37,020 nt of DNA from Desulfonatronovibrio magnus (GCF_000934755.1 NZ_KN882177.1:91317-128336); one strand, 5' to 3'; shown: positions 25,812-36,189, counted from the stretch's first letter. Numbers and translations are program-made. Notes: generated by a model not told the origin, from the sequence alone.

Positions 25812-26594
25812 TCACTTGTTGAGCAAGGCTATCATATCTTCATGAATTAGCCCGTTGGTGCCGAGAATTTCGTGCATTCCCGGCAGATAAGCATCACCGT
25901 TGAATGTGGTAACCTGCCCGCCTGCTTCTTCTATTAAACACAGACCTGCTGCAGTATCCCAGGGGTTGAGCCCGATTTCGTAAAATCCATCAAATCTTCC
26001 AGCCGCAGTGTATGCCAGATCAGTAGCAGCTGAGCCGCACCTGCGCACGCCACGGGTATTAGTCAGTGCCTGGCGCATGTGCTTGATAATAGAGTCAATT
26101 TCCTTGATTACTGTATAAGGAAAGCCTGTGGCGATGAGAGCGGGCTTCAGGATCCTGGTTTCAGATACGCGGATGGACTTGTTATTACAAAAAGCGCCAT
26201 GCCCTCTGGCAGCCTGGAACATTTCTTTTATAACAGGCAGATAAATAATGCCCATATCCACCTGCTTTCCCGTCCACAGGCCTACAGATACAGCCACAAA
26301 AGGAATGTGATGAGCAAAATTGGTAGTTCCATCCAGAGGATCGATAATCCATAAAGGCTCTGACCCAAGGATAGTGTCATTGGCTGATTCTTCGGCCAGA
26401 AAACCAGCCTCAGGTAATATTTTGCCCAGCAGCTGCTTTAGCTCCTCCTCAACAGCTACATCAGTGTCAGTGACCAGGTCTATAGGGCCTTTATATCTGA
26501 TATTTCTTGGCTTATCCCATGCCTGGGAAATCAGGCTGCCAGCTTTTTCAACAGCCTCTACTGTTTCTTGAATAAGTTTTGATGTGATATTCAT
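25812..26594 (-). CDS. Inositol-1-monophosphatase family protein (SuhB-like)
   Basis: A 260-residue Mg2+-dependent phosphatase. Metal-site motifs are complete: AEES (67-70), WIIDPLDGTTNFAH (82-95, with Asp85 and Asp88) and NPWDTAAG (210-217, with Asp213). The family hydrolyses inositol monophosphate and related sugar phosphates, and SuhB can also act in transcription antitermination; which applies here cannot be told from sequence. CAGGAG lies about 9 bases upstream of the ATG. It is a single gene, upstream of and parallel to the tRNA but separated by about 150 bases. Full family length. Confidence 0.92.
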   Translation of the reverse strand: MNITSKLIQETVEAVEKAGSLISQAWDKPRNIRYKGPIDLVTDTDVAVEEELKQLLGKILPEAGFLAEESANDTILGSEPLWIIDPLDGTTNFAHHIPFVAVSVGLWTGKQVDMGIIYLPVIKEMFQAARGHGAFCNNKSIRVSETRILKPALIATGFPYTVIKEIDSIIKHMRQALTNTRGVRRCGSAATDLAYTAAGRFDGFYEIGLNPWDTAAGLCLIEEAGGQVTTFNGDAYLPGMHEILGTNGLIHEDMIALLNK

Positions 26595-26637
26595 GTGTTG
26601 AAAACTCCTGTTAGCTGTAGTTTATAACAAACGCCTG

Positions 26638-26800
26638 ATGCGAAAAAATTTTCACAGCGAGGCACAGTCCCTCTGCCAGGCGCAAAGTTCCCGTCTTTGA
26701 CGGAACTTTTCAGGCAAATGTGCATGAATTATAAGCAAAAATCGTAAAAAAACTGAAAAACCTAACTGTCTGATTTTGCAGCAAATTTGGTTTAAGTTTC
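26638..26800. repeat. Family A dispersed repeat, inverted partial copy
   Basis: Carries TTTTCACAGCGAGGCACAGT, CTGCCAGGCGCAAAGTTCC, TTTGACGGAACTTTTCAGGC and AAATGTGCAT, matching the left part of the copy at 36735-36910 in reverse. The central motif has decayed from GGGACAGTCCC to GGCACAGTCCC. The second motif and the GGTCC end are absent. Confidence 0.75.
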
Positions 26801-26929
26801 TTACAGATAAGTTGATGAAGCACCGTTCCTGCATTCACTTTCTATAATACCAGAAAGTTTAGCGCTTGGCAAAAGCTGATAAAACTGGCAAGGTTTCCAG
26901 TATCGAATATGTATGATGGGAGGATAATC

Positions 26930-29900
26930 ATGATCGAAGAATCTTCAGAAACCAAACCTTCTTTATATGTAGGAATTGGAGCTTCAGCCGGAGGCCTGGA
27001 GGCCATAGAGACCTTTTTTAGCGGCATGGACTGTGACACCGGACTTGCTTTTATTGTGGTTCAACACTTATCACCTGACTACAAGAGTCTTATGAAGGAA
27101 ATTCTGTCCAAGAAAACCAAAATGAATGTGAACCGGGTTGAAGACGGGATGGAAGTTCAGGCTGATAACATTTATCTTATCCCCCCCAAAAAAAATCTGA
27201 CCATATATCATGGCCGTCTGATGCTGAGTCCTCAAGAACATGCCAAAGGGATTATAAATCTGCCCATTGATATATTTTTACGTTCCCTTGCCCAGGACCA
27301 GGGTGATAAAGCTGTCAGTGTTATTCTGTCCGGATCAGGCAGTGATGGAGCCAGGGGAGTGAGGGCTGTCAAAGAGAATGGAGGCATGGTCATGGTGCAG
27401 GATGAAGAAAGCGCCCTGTTCAGCAGCATGCCCAAGGCCGCCATCTCCACGGGGTTGGTTGACTTTATCCTGCATCCGGCTGAAATGCCTGATCAACTGA
27501 CTTCCTATTCCCGACATCCCTATGTGGCCAAAAAGCAGACTTCTTCCACTGTCAGCAGCGATGAAGACGCATTGAACCGCATATTTGCCACCCTTCGCGA
27601 CAGATTCAAGGTGGATTTTTCCCATTACAGGCCAAGTACGCTTTCAAGAAGGATTGAGCGGCGCATGACCATAAATGGCGTTGATAATATCAGGGATTAC
27701 CTGTCCTGCCTTGAAAGTTATTCCTCTGAGCCTGCCATACTGTTCAAGGAGTTTTTAATAGGTGTAACCAGGTTTTTTCGTGACCGTGAGGCGTTTGACA
27801 GCTTGAGACAAAGGTGGCTTCCTGAGCTGTTTGGATCTTCACCCAGTAAAGAATACCGATTTTGGTGTGCTGCCTGTTCCACGGGGGAAGAAGCCTACTC
27901 CCTGGCCATTTTAGTTAAACAACTGACTGAAAAAATGGATGGCAGGCCAAACATTAAAATTTTTGCCACTGATATTGATCGTGATTCAGTTCAGTATGCT
28001 GCCGCAGGAATATATCCTGAGAGCATTGCCGCAGATGTGCCTCCGGAGCTTTTAAAAAGCTACTTCAATAAAAGGCAGGATAGCTTTCAAATTTGCAGGG
28101 AAGTGAGGGAAATGGTGGTGTTTGCCCAGCACAATCTGATTAAGGATCCACCATTTACCAAGATTGACATGCTCAGCTGTCGAAATTTACTGATTTATCT
28201 CCAGACCAGTCTGCAACGCAAAGTCTTAGAGTTTTTTAACTTTTCCCTGAACCCCAAAGGTCTGCTTATGCTTGGGACAAGCGAAACAGCCGGGGAAATG
28301 GGCGATTATTTTGAAAGTCTGGATCACAAAAATAAAATTTACCGTTCCAAGGGTAGGGTCAGACAAACTTTGCATTCTGAAAGTCAGCACTTTGTGCCTG
28401 ACAGGGCAGACAAAAATTTTTATCACAGACCTGCATATCACCGCAGCGGGCGATCTGCCCCTGACGACATGATACTGGAGCGTTTTATTGAAGCCCTGAC
28501 TGAAGAGCGAATTCATGTGGCAGTCATTATTAATGAGCACCTTGATGTGCTGCATATCATCGGTGAGAGCAATGAATATTTCAGGCTGCCCTCAGGCAGG
28601 CTGTCCATGAATATTTCCAAAATGGCGGTCAGGGATCTGGCTATACCCATTTCCACCGGAGTGCACAGGGTTCTGCGCACAGGTAAAGAACAGAGCTTTT
28701 CCAATGTCCGTCTCCGGGAACAGGCAGGGACAAAAACAGTCAATATGCTTATTAAGCCTTTGCCGGCTCAAAAGGGCCAGGAGCCCCTGCTGGTTATTTT
28801 TTTAGACAGGCCTCAAGTAAAAAAGGTTGAAAAAAAAGAGCATTGCAGCTCGTATGATCTGTCCCAGGAAGCAGAGCAGCGTATCAATGACCTGGAGCAG
28901 GAGCTTCAATTCACGAGAGAAAATCTTCAGGCTACTGTGGAAGAGCTGGAAACCGCCAACGAAGAATTGCAGGCCACCAATGAAGAGCTGGTGGCTGGCA
29001 ATGAAGAACTGCAATCCACCAACGAAGAGCTGCAATCCACCAATGAGGAACTGCATTCTGTGAATGCTGAATACCAGAGTAAAATTATTGAACTGACTGA
29101 ACTGCACAATGATGTCGACAATCTGTTGAGCAGTTCTCAGATAGGCAAGCTGCTCTTAGATGAAAATCTGGAAATACGTAAATTTTCTCCAAGTGTACGC
29201 AAAATTTTCAAATTGCTGAACACTGACATAGGCCGGCCCATTACACATATTGGCCATTATCTTGAAGGCGTCGATCCATGTGCCATTATCCGTTCTGTTC
29301 AGGAAAAAGGGGTCAAGACGGAACAGGAGGTATGCTCCAGCGATGGTCGCTGGTATTTGATGCGTGTGGTTCCCTATGGTGTGGGTCCTGATATATTTTC
29401 CGGCACAGTGGTATCTTTTGTGGACATCAACAGATTGAAGCTAACTGAAGAAGCTTTGCGCAGAAATGAGCTGCTCCTGAATAAGACCCAGGAAATTTCC
29501 AGAATAGGCGGATGGGAAATGGATGTAAAATCAGGCACCATTGTCTGGACGGATGAGGTTTATAATATCTATGGTGTATCTAAGAATTATAATCCCAGCG
29601 ATGTGGAAAAAGATATGGATTTTTATGGTCAGGAGGCCAGAAAAAAGCTTGAAAAAGCTTTTGATCGGGCAGTCAATGAGGGTATAGCTTATGATCTTGA
29701 ACTGCCGTTTACCAAAGCTGACAGCAGCAGAATATGGGTTCGCACTGCTGGCTGGCCGCAAAAAGAAAATGGCAGGGTAGTTAGAATTATCGGCAATATT
29801 ATGGATATTACAGATATGAAAGAGGTGCAGAAGGCTCTCAAGGAAAGTGAACAGTATTACCGCAACCTGTTCACTGAAATGCCTGCAGCCTTTTCCTTGC

Positions 29901-30259
29901 ACGATATTATTTTTGATGACAGGGGCAAGCCTTGTGACTACCTGTTTCTTGAAGTTAATCCTGCATTTGAAAGACTGACCGGCCTAAAGGCAGGAAACGT
30001 TGTGGGCAGAAGGGTGCTGGAAATTCTTCCTGAAACTGAACCTGTATGGATTGAACGTTTCGGTCGTGTTGCTCTTAGTGGCAAGCCTGATGAGTTTGAA
30101 GATTTTTCTTCAGAGCTGGGTAAGTATTACCGGGTGAAAGCTTTTAGTCCCGAGCACGGGAAGTTTGCAGTTATTTTTCAGGATGTCAGTGAGGAAATTA
30201 AAACTCGCAAGGCACTTCAGGCTTGTCAAGCACAGTTAAACAGCTTAGAAAATAGATAA
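26930..30259 (+). CDS. CheB-CheR fusion with coiled coil and PAS domains
   Basis: 1109 residues, soluble. The CheB methylesterase domain (about 10-195) has its catalytic triad in place: Ser19 (GASAGG), His46 (VQHLSP) and Asp139 (SGSGSDG). The CheR methyltransferase follows (about 215-480): [18 protein letters not shown], then [16 protein letters not shown] for SAM binding, SCRNLLIYL and GTSET. A heptad-rich coiled coil of [11 protein letters not shown] repeats (about 645-730) leads to three PAS-like domains. No kinase or receiver domain is present. Such proteins combine receptor methylation enzymes with sensory input, but no receptor or che operon is in the window. The ATG at 26930 is chosen because GGGAGG lies 6 bases upstream; 26909 lacks one. 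Confidence 0.92.
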   Translation: MIEESSETKPSLYVGIGASAGGLEAIETFFSGMDCDTGLAFIVVQHLSPDYKSLMKEILSKKTKMNVNRVEDGMEVQADNIYLIPPKKNLTIYHGRLMLSPQEHAKGIINLPIDIFLRSLAQDQGDKAVSVILSGSGSDGARGVRAVKENGGMVMVQDEESALFSSMPKAAISTGLVDFILHPAEMPDQLTSYSRHPYVAKKQTSSTVSSDEDALNRIFATLRDRFKVDFSHYRPSTLSRRIERRMTINGVDNIRDYLSCLESYSSEPAILFKEFLIGVTRFFRDREAFDSLRQRWLPELFGSSPSKEYRFWCAACSTGEEAYSLAILVKQLTEKMDGRPNIKIFATDIDRDSVQYAAAGIYPESIAADVPPELLKSYFNKRQDSFQICREVREMVVFAQHNLIKDPPFTKIDMLSCRNLLIYLQTSLQRKVLEFFNFSLNPKGLLMLGTSETAGEMGDYFESLDHKNKIYRSKGRVRQTLHSESQHFVPDRADKNFYHRPAYHRSGRSAPDDMILERFIEALTEERIHVAVIINEHLDVLHIIGESNEYFRLPSGRLSMNISKMAVRDLAIPISTGVHRVLRTGKEQSFSNVRLREQAGTKTVNMLIKPLPAQKGQEPLLVIFLDRPQVKKVEKKEHCSSYDLSQEAEQRINDLEQELQFTRENLQATVEELETANEELQATNEELVAGNEELQSTNEELQSTNEELHSVNAEYQSKIIELTELHNDVDNLLSSSQIGKLLLDENLEIRKFSPSVRKIFKLLNTDIGRPITHIGHYLEGVDPCAIIRSVQEKGVKTEQEVCSSDGRWYLMRVVPYGVGPDIFSGTVVSFVDINRLKLTEEALRRNELLLNKTQEISRIGGWEMDVKSGTIVWTDEVYNIYGVSKNYNPSDVEKDMDFYGQEARKKLEKAFDRAVNEGIAYDLELPFTKADSSRIWVRTAGWPQKENGRVVRIIGNIMDITDMKEVQKALKESEQYYRNLFTEMPAAFSLHDIIFDDRGKPCDYLFLEVNPAFERLTGLKAGNVVGRRVLEILPETEPVWIERFGRVALSGKPDEFEDFSSELGKYYRVKAFSPEHGKFAVIFQDVSEEIKTRKALQACQAQLNSLENR

Positions 30260-30795
30260 AGCGTGCTTTGTCCAGAGCGCAATTGAAACAGGGAGAAGGC
30301 TGAAGGCTGAAGGTTGAAGGCTGAAGGTTGAAGATTGGATGTTGGAGGCTGAAGACTCAGGACATTGGGAATTATTGATTTTGTCTGTTTCTGATATTTT
30401 TTTTGTTTTTTGCTTCAGGATGTAAGCTCCTCGCCAGGGCGGTCCGGGACCGAACCTGTGAGTAACTGCCTTTAAAGTGGAGCCTGCATCCTGCAGGCTA
30501 TTAAAGTCCAGGCGGTTGGAAGCCGCCTCCACATTGAAGAGCAGTCCCATATTTATACCCCTCGTTCCCAGGCTCCAGTCTGTGGACGTTTAGTTCTTGC
30601 GGCTCCAGCCGCTTCTTTAAAATGTGGCTGGAGCCACAAAAAGAGGTGTTCCCAGGCTGGAGCCTGGGAACAAGCGCAAATATACTGAAGTTTGTAAGTG
30701 CCTGAATTTATTGTCAAAACGATTATGATTACTTGTCAGAAGCAGTAAGTCACCAATGGTTGATCATCACACCAATAAGATCGGAGATGTCTTAA
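30260..30795. repeat. Composite repeat region: short tandem repeat, GGTCC block, families C and B
   Basis: 30294-30354 holds GGCTGAAG-type tandem copies. 30427-30550 is an inverted family C copy with its GGTCC end. 30560-30675 is family B, followed by a linker ending TTATTGTCAAAACGATTATG and ATTACTTGTCAG that matches 5896-5955. The next gene starts at 30796. Confidence 0.75.
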
Positions 30796-32559
30796 ATGAG
30801 CACAAAAGAAAATGAGCAGAGTTTGAGAAAAAGGGCTGAAAGCCTTATTGCTGAAAAGCCTGAAGATAAAACCTCCTTTTCTCCTGAAGAAATAAAAAAG
30901 CTGGTTCATGATCTGCAAGTTTACCAAATTGAGCTTGAACTGCAAAATGAAGATTTACGTCATGCACAGCAAAGTCTGCAAAAAACCAGAGACAGTTTTG
31001 CTCATCTATATAACAATGCTCCTGCAGGATATCTGAGTCTTGATGAACACGGCATTGTGCGACAGGTAAATCAGACACTTTTAGATATGAGCGGGTATGA
31101 CTTAGACGTAGTCATGAATCAATCTTTCACTAACCTTCTGCCTGCAAAAGATCAGAAAATCTTTCTGGGACGTTTTCGTCCTTTTTTTAAAAACCCGGAT
31201 GACAAAAGTTTTGAGATCAACCTGCGGACGCGTCAAGGTCAGATTGTGCCTGTAAAGTTGACTGGACGCAAACAATGCTTTGACAGCTTCACTTCATCAC
31301 CTGATCATCAGGAAAGGCTGTTGCTCATTGTTGATGATATTACCCGGCTAAAATTTACTGAAGACGCTTTGATCAAAGCCAAATCACAGGCTGAAGCAGC
31401 CAATATGGCCAAGTCTGAGTTTCTGGCCAATATGAGTCACGAGATTCGCACTCCTCTCAATGGTATTATGGGCATGGTTCAACTTTTACAGACCACTGAC
31501 ATGACAGAGGAGCAACAGGAATACACTGAACTCGCCCTTAAATCCTCACAACGCCTGACAGATCTGCTATCGGATATCCTTGATATTTCCAGAGTTGAAG
31601 CAGGCAAAATGAGCATTACGCTGTCAGAGTTTAATATCAAGCATATCTGCAGAGCCATAGAGGAAACTTTTGGGCTCATGGTCAAAGAGAAGGGCATTAA
31701 CTTCAGCTGTTCAGCAGCTGAAGATATACCTGACTGTCTCATAGGTGACGAGGCAAGGTTGCGTCAGGTTCTGTTTAATCTGGCCGGCAATGCAGTAAAG
31801 TATACTGAAAATGGATCCGTGAGTATTGACATTTCAACCCTGACACCTCTCGCCCCAGATACTGTCAGGCTTCTTTTTCAGATCAGTGACACCGGCATTG
31901 GAATATGTGATAATTGTCTAACGAAACTTTTCAATCCCTTTTCCAGAGCTGAGTGCGCGCACACCAGAAGCTATCAGGGTGCAGGGCTGGGCCTGTCCAT
32001 TGTAAAAAGGCTGGTTGGGCTGATGAATGGAGCGGCATGCTTAGAAACTGAGGAGGACAAGGGCACAACAGCTTATCTGACTTTTTCTTTCAAGATTGCA
32101 GATGACAAAAGCTGTGAACAGGGTCCTTCTGATTCCGGTGCAGCAGCTGCTTCTCATACAGAGCAGCAAAGATCAGATGCTTCTGCCTTAAAAATTCTTG
32201 TTGTCGAAGATGATCCCACCAACCAGTTTGCCATTCGTAAGATGCTGGAGATGATGAATCATTACGTTTTTATTGCCCACCATGGAAAGCAGGCCCTGGA
32301 TATTCTGAAGAAAGAAGATTTCGATTGTGTGCTGATGGATATTGAGATGGCTGGCATGGGTGGAATCGAGACAACTCAGGTCATACGAAATGCACCCGAA
32401 TACTCCAGGTCGAGAGATATTCCCATTGTTGCCATGACAGCCCACGCGTTAGAGAAGGATAAAAATGAGTTTTTCAAGCTTGGAATGGATGACTATATTG
32501 CCAAACCTGTACAGGTGGAAGCGATAAAAGAAGCTTTAAACAGGCTTTTGAAAGCATAG
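30796..32559 (+). CDS. Cytoplasmic hybrid histidine kinase (PAS-HisKA-HATPase-REC)
   Basis: A 587-residue kinase with no membrane segment. An N-terminal helical segment ([19 protein letters not shown]) precedes a PAS domain (about 64-185). The H-box [11 protein letters not shown] puts the phospho-acceptor at His215. The ATPase domain has its N-box [11 protein letters not shown]1 DTGIGI and G2 [10 protein letters not shown] receiver domain (about 465-585) has Asp515 in LMDIEM. With no HPt or output domain, the phosphate must pass to an outside partner. GGAG lies about 8 bases upstream of the start. A K+-channel gene begins 28 bases after the stop, so the two are probably co-transcribed. Confidence 0.92.
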   Translation: MSTKENEQSLRKRAESLIAEKPEDKTSFSPEEIKKLVHDLQVYQIELELQNEDLRHAQQSLQKTRDSFAHLYNNAPAGYLSLDEHGIVRQVNQTLLDMSGYDLDVVMNQSFTNLLPAKDQKIFLGRFRPFFKNPDDKSFEINLRTRQGQIVPVKLTGRKQCFDSFTSSPDHQERLLLIVDDITRLKFTEDALIKAKSQAEAANMAKSEFLANMSHEIRTPLNGIMGMVQLLQTTDMTEEQQEYTELALKSSQRLTDLLSDILDISRVEAGKMSITLSEFNIKHICRAIEETFGLMVKEKGINFSCSAAEDIPDCLIGDEARLRQVLFNLAGNAVKYTENGSVSIDISTLTPLAPDTVRLLFQISDTGIGICDNCLTKLFNPFSRAECAHTRSYQGAGLGLSIVKRLVGLMNGAACLETEEDKGTTAYLTFSFKIADDKSCEQGPSDSGAAAASHTEQQRSDASALKILVVEDDPTNQFAIRKMLEMMNHYVFIAHHGKQALDILKKEDFDCVLMDIEMAGMGGIETTQVIRNAPEYSRSRDIPIVAMTAHALEKDKNEFFKLGMDDYIAKPVQVEAIKEALNRLLKA

Positions 32560-32587
32560 CTTGATCTTCCAATCCAGGGAGCTGAAA

Positions 32588-34279
32588 ATGAAATTTTTAC
32601 CTTCTGTACTGGTCTATTTTTTTCAGAATAAAAAGGCCAAAGCCAATGTCAGAGCGTTACTCAAGTTTATTCTGGTTCTGCTGCTGCTAATGTCATTGTA
32701 CACCATTGCCTTCCATTACATCAAGGTTTATGAGGGCGAGGAATACTCTTTTATTTCCGGCATATACTGGACAATAGTTACCATGACCACTTTGGGGTAT
32801 GGAGACATAGTGTTCACCAGTGAACTTGGCAAAATTTTTTCTTCAGTAGTCCTTCTTTCAGGAGTTATTTTTCTCCTCGTCATGCTTCCCTTCACTTTTA
32901 TTCAGTTCTTTTATGCCCCCTGGCTTGAAGCCCAGAATAAAGCCCGGGCACCGAGAGAGCTGCCGAGAAATACTGAAAATCATGTTTTGTTGAGTAATAT
33001 GGATCCCTTATCCGCTTCCTTGATTGAGAAACTTAAGCAGTATAATTATGAGTACTCTATTATAACTTCAGATCAGCAGAAAGCCCTTGAATATTATGAT
33101 CAGGGCTACAAAGTTTTGCTGGGCGACCTTGATGATATGACAACTTATGAAAAAGCCAGAGCTGACCGGGCTGCTTTGGTTTTTTTCAACAATGACGACC
33201 AGACCAATACCAGTGCTGCTTTTACATTAAGACAATTTTCCAGGGATGTGGAAATCATTACTTCTGCCGAGGCCAAAGAGTCAGTTGATATTCTTGATCT
33301 GGCAGGCAGCACTCAGGTTTATCAATTCCCCAGGATGCTGGGTAGAGCACTGGCCAGAAGAGTGCTGGGCGTAAGCATGCATGCCAACATTATCGGAAGA
33401 TTCAATGATCTTTTGATTGCTGAAGCCCCTGCCATGCGCACACCTCTCGAAAGCAAAACCCTTATAGACAGCAAGCTTCGAGAGGCCACAGGAGCTAATG
33501 TTGTGGGTATTTGGGAACGGGGCAAGTTTATTGCTGCGCTTCCTGAAACCAGGATTACTTCTGACTCGGTTCTGGTTCTGGCTGGCTCTGAAGAGCAATT
33601 GGAAAAATACGACGAGATTTATGGAATCTACAATCTTTCTTTTGCCCCTGTTTTGATTCTTGGAGGCGGAAGGGTAGGCAGAGCCGCTGCCGAAGCTCTG
33701 GATGAGAACGAAATTGAATACAGGGTGGTGGAAAAGAACGTACGTCTGGCGGCTAATAAAGAAAAATATGTCCAGGGCAATGCCGCTGATCTGTATATCC
33801 TGAAAAAGGCAGGAATGGACAAAGCTCCCTCTGTTATTATCACCACCAACAATGATGATTTGAATATCTATCTGACCATATATTGCCGCAAGCTGCGCCC
33901 TGAGATCCAGATAATCACCAGGGCCACAAGAGATAGAAATATTTCCAAACTGCACCATGCCGGAGCAGACCTGGTTATGTCTTACGCCTCCATGGGTGCC
34001 AATACAATTATTAATTATTTGAAGGGTGATAACGTGCTCATGGTGGCTGAAGGTTTAGATGTATTTAAAGAGAAAATGCCCAAATCCTTAGAAGACAAAA
34101 GCCTTGCTGAAAGTGAAATTCGCAAGAAAACAGGCTGCAGCGTCATTGCTATTGAGAGTCAGGGAGAAACCATCATAAATCCAGAGCCTGATACCATACT
34201 TGCCAAAGATGATGAATTAATATTAATTGGTACGACTGAGGCTGAATCCAAATTTTTAAGCCATTTTGCGCAAAAATAA
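32588..34279 (+). CDS. Two-TM potassium channel with two RCK/TrkA domains
   Basis: 563 residues. TM1 is at about 26-45, with the pore loop and selectivity filter TTLGYGD at 67-73, and TM2 at about 83-105. Two RCK units, each an N-terminal Rossmann part with a TrkA-C part, occupy the cytoplasmic side. The second has the dinucleotide-binding GGGRVG (in PVLILGGGRVGRAAAEAL) with a following Glu; the first lacks the glycine motif (HVLLSNMDPLSASL) and probably does not bind nucleotide. It conducts K+ under cytoplasmic ligand control. The ATG at 32588 follows CAGGGA, and the TTG at 32561 is less likely. It sits 28 bases behind the hybrid kinase. Confidence 0.92.
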   Translation: MKFLPSVLVYFFQNKKAKANVRALLKFILVLLLLMSLYTIAFHYIKVYEGEEYSFISGIYWTIVTMTTLGYGDIVFTSELGKIFSSVVLLSGVIFLLVMLPFTFIQFFYAPWLEAQNKARAPRELPRNTENHVLLSNMDPLSASLIEKLKQYNYEYSIITSDQQKALEYYDQGYKVLLGDLDDMTTYEKARADRAALVFFNNDDQTNTSAAFTLRQFSRDVEIITSAEAKESVDILDLAGSTQVYQFPRMLGRALARRVLGVSMHANIIGRFNDLLIAEAPAMRTPLESKTLIDSKLREATGANVVGIWERGKFIAALPETRITSDSVLVLAGSEEQLEKYDEIYGIYNLSFAPVLILGGGRVGRAAAEALDENEIEYRVVEKNVRLAANKEKYVQGNAADLYILKKAGMDKAPSVIITTNNDDLNIYLTIYCRKLRPEIQIITRATRDRNISKLHHAGADLVMSYASMGANTIINYLKGDNVLMVAEGLDVFKEKMPKSLEDKSLAESEIRKKTGCSVIAIESQGETIINPEPDTILAKDDELILIGTTEAESKFLSHFAQK

Positions 34280-34434
34280 TACCAGGTAACTGGTAACTCA
34301 GTAATAGTGCAGGCCCGTGCTTTTTTTATTCATTTAAATCCAAGGGGTTGCACAAGAACTTTTGACTGTCCAGTGAACTATGACAAAATTAATAAGATTT
34401 ACATTATAAACAACTAACATTCTGGTCACAACAC

Positions 34435-35130
34435 ATGAAAAGCAACATAAAAGAAGGTATTGTTGAGGTTGTCCTGGCTGTCATGCCCATAACCATAGTT
34501 GTCATTCTGCTGCAGGTTGTTCTCATTAATATGCCCTGGGAGGTATTTGCCCGGTTTCTTATAGGGGCGGCAATGGTCATGACAGGCCTTTTTCTTTTCC
34601 TGCAGGGAGTAAAGGTAGGGCTTTTACCCATGGGTGAAGCCATTGGAGCTGAACTTCCCAAGAGGGGTTCCATGTTTTTTCTGCTTTTTTTTGCTTTTGT
34701 GCTTGGCTTCATGGTAACCTTGGCCGAGCCTGATGTCTGGGTTCTGGTGGGGTTTGTGGATTCAGTTTCCGAAGGCCTGGTCAATCGCTATATTCTTGTT
34801 GCCTCGGTGGCCCTTGGAGTAGGAATTTTTGTTACCCTGGCCATGCTCAGAACAGCTCTTAATATACCCATTGCCTATCTGCTGGCATCTGGATATATCC
34901 TGATACTTGTACTGTCTTACTTTACTCCTGATGATTTTGTGCCCATATCCTTTGATGCCGGAGGTGTAACTACCGGACCTGTTACAGTACCTTTTATCCT
35001 GGCTCTGGGGCTTGGCGTTGCTGCTGTTCTTGGAGGCAGATCGTCCATGAATGATGGCTTCGGACTTATTGGCCTGGCTTCCATCGGTCCTGTGCTGGGC
35101 GTTATGATTTTGGGGATCATTTACTCATGA
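34435..35130 (+). CDS. DUF1538 family membrane protein, first of a tandem pair
   Basis: A 231-residue polytopic protein with about seven hydrophobic segments. Motifs shared with the downstream paralogue: FLQGVKVGLLPMG (55-67), TLAEPDV (95-101) and FDAGGVTTGPVTVPF (173-187), then a MNDGFGLIGLASIGP tail. DUF1538 members are of unknown function and often occur as two adjacent genes or one fused gene with a PII-like gene. The stop overlaps the next start by 4 bases (ATGA), so the two are coupled and could form a heterodimer. No clear ribosome-binding site is visible before 34435. A transport role is inferred from topology and the PII neighbour. Confidence 0.85.
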   Translation: MKSNIKEGIVEVVLAVMPITIVVILLQVVLINMPWEVFARFLIGAAMVMTGLFLFLQGVKVGLLPMGEAIGAELPKRGSMFFLLFFAFVLGFMVTLAEPDVWVLVGFVDSVSEGLVNRYILVASVALGVGIFVTLAMLRTALNIPIAYLLASGYILILVLSYFTPDDFVPISFDAGGVTTGPVTVPFILALGLGVAAVLGGRSSMNDGFGLIGLASIGPVLGVMILGIIYS

Positions 35131-35867
35131 GTATGTTAATAGATTTTATTGACTTCAGGCACGTATTAAGTGAAGTGCTGATAGCCATTGGTCCGCTGGT
35201 TGGTTTCTTCCTGTTTTTCCAGCTGGTTTACTTAAAAATGTCGAGAGAATATGTCATTAACCTGTTTAAGGGAGTTATTCTCGCTGTAGCCGGCCTTACC
35301 CTGTTTTTGCAGGGAGTGCATGCCGGGTTCATGCCTGTGGGAACCATGATGGGTGAAATTATGAATTCTCTGGACCATCTGTGGATACTTATGCCCATTG
35401 GTTTTTTGCTGGGCGTGGTAGCCACAGTTGCTGAACCTGCTGTGCGCATTCTTTGTGAAAATGTGGAGAAAGCATCTTCCGGAGCCATTGCCGAGCGTTT
35501 CCTGCTGACAATCCTCTGTATCGGGGTTGGGCTGTTTATTGCCCTGGGCATGGCCAAAATAATTTACGGCATTCCCATATATTATATTATTATACCAGGG
35601 TATATCTGTGCACTTGTTTTAATGAAGTTTTGCGAGCAAGCCTTTATCGCCATTGCCTTTGATGCCGGGGGAGTGGCTACAGGCCCCATGACTGTCACTT
35701 TTGTCATGGCTATTGCTCTTGGTCTGGCAGAGGCCATGGAGGGAAGGAGCGCGGTGCAGGATGGGTTCGGACTTATTGCCTTAGTGGCCATGGCACCTAT
35801 TCTTTCAGTCATGCTTGTGGGAGTTGTTCTGAATTTCATCCAAAGGAGTGAGTTAAATGAAAATTGA
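35127..35867 (+). CDS. DUF1538 family membrane protein, second of a tandem pair
   Basis: A 246-residue paralogue of the preceding protein, with the same motif order: LFLQGVHAGFMPVG (59-72), TVAEPAV (100-106), FDAGGVATGPMTVTF (178-192) and VQDGFGLIALVAMAP. Acidic and glycine residues are kept within hydrophobic stretches in both copies, suggesting pseudo-symmetric halves of one complex. It is coupled by an ATGA overlap upstream, and overlaps the PII-like gene by 11 bases downstream. The function is unknown. Confidence 0.85.
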   Translation: MSMLIDFIDFRHVLSEVLIAIGPLVGFFLFFQLVYLKMSREYVINLFKGVILAVAGLTLFLQGVHAGFMPVGTMMGEIMNSLDHLWILMPIGFLLGVVATVAEPAVRILCENVEKASSGAIAERFLLTILCIGVGLFIALGMAKIIYGIPIYYIIIPGYICALVLMKFCEQAFIAIAFDAGGVATGPMTVTFVMAIALGLAEAMEGRSAVQDGFGLIALVAMAPILSVMLVGVVLNFIQRSELNEN

Positions 35868-36189
35868 TTCAAAATTCGACCTCATAGTCACCATAGTCAA
35901 CAAAGGCACTTGCCAGACAATCGTCAAGGCCTCCAAGGAGGCTGGTGCTGAAGGCGGAACAATTATTCTGGGCAGAGGAACCGGCATCAGGGAAAACAAA
36001 ACCCTGCTGGGTATTCCCATTGAGCCGGAAAAAGAGATTGTTTTGACCATTGTTCCTGAGGGCGATACAGATAGAATTCTCGATGCCATAATAAAGGCGG
36101 GCAAGCTCGATAAACCCGGCGCAGGCATCGCTTTTGTCTTAGATTTGAAAAAAGTGACCGGAATATGTCATTTGTGTGCGTCGGAATAA
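35857..36189 (+). CDS. PII-like signalling protein linked to DUF1538
   Basis: A 110-residue protein with the PII (GlnB/GlnK-type) ferredoxin-like fold: DLIVTIVNKGTCQTIVKAS, AGAEGGTIILGRGTG (the start of the T-loop region), then GDTDRILDAIIKAG and PGAGIAFVLDLKKVTG at the C-terminal end. The T-loop is short and lacks the Tyr that GlnB proteins uridylylate, so it is unlikely to be a classical nitrogen regulator. PII trimers bind ATP/ADP and other effectors and gate partner transporters. The overlap with the second DUF1538 gene and the AAAGGAG before its start point to a joint role. That it regulates DUF1538 is an inference. Confidence 0.85.
   Translation: MKIDSKFDLIVTIVNKGTCQTIVKASKEAGAEGGTIILGRGTGIRENKTLLGIPIEPEKEIVLTIVPEGDTDRILDAIIKAGKLDKPGAGIAFVLDLKKVTGICHLCASE

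Noticed and set aside
33281-33958. Minus-strand 225-residue ORF inside the K+ channel gene
   Set aside because: Shadow of the RCK domains; no recognisable motif or ribosome-binding site.
34280-34340. Possible rho-independent terminator after the K+ channel (GCAGGCCCGTGC before a T-run)
   Set aside because: Only about three base pairs can form in the stem, so the T-run alone is not enough.
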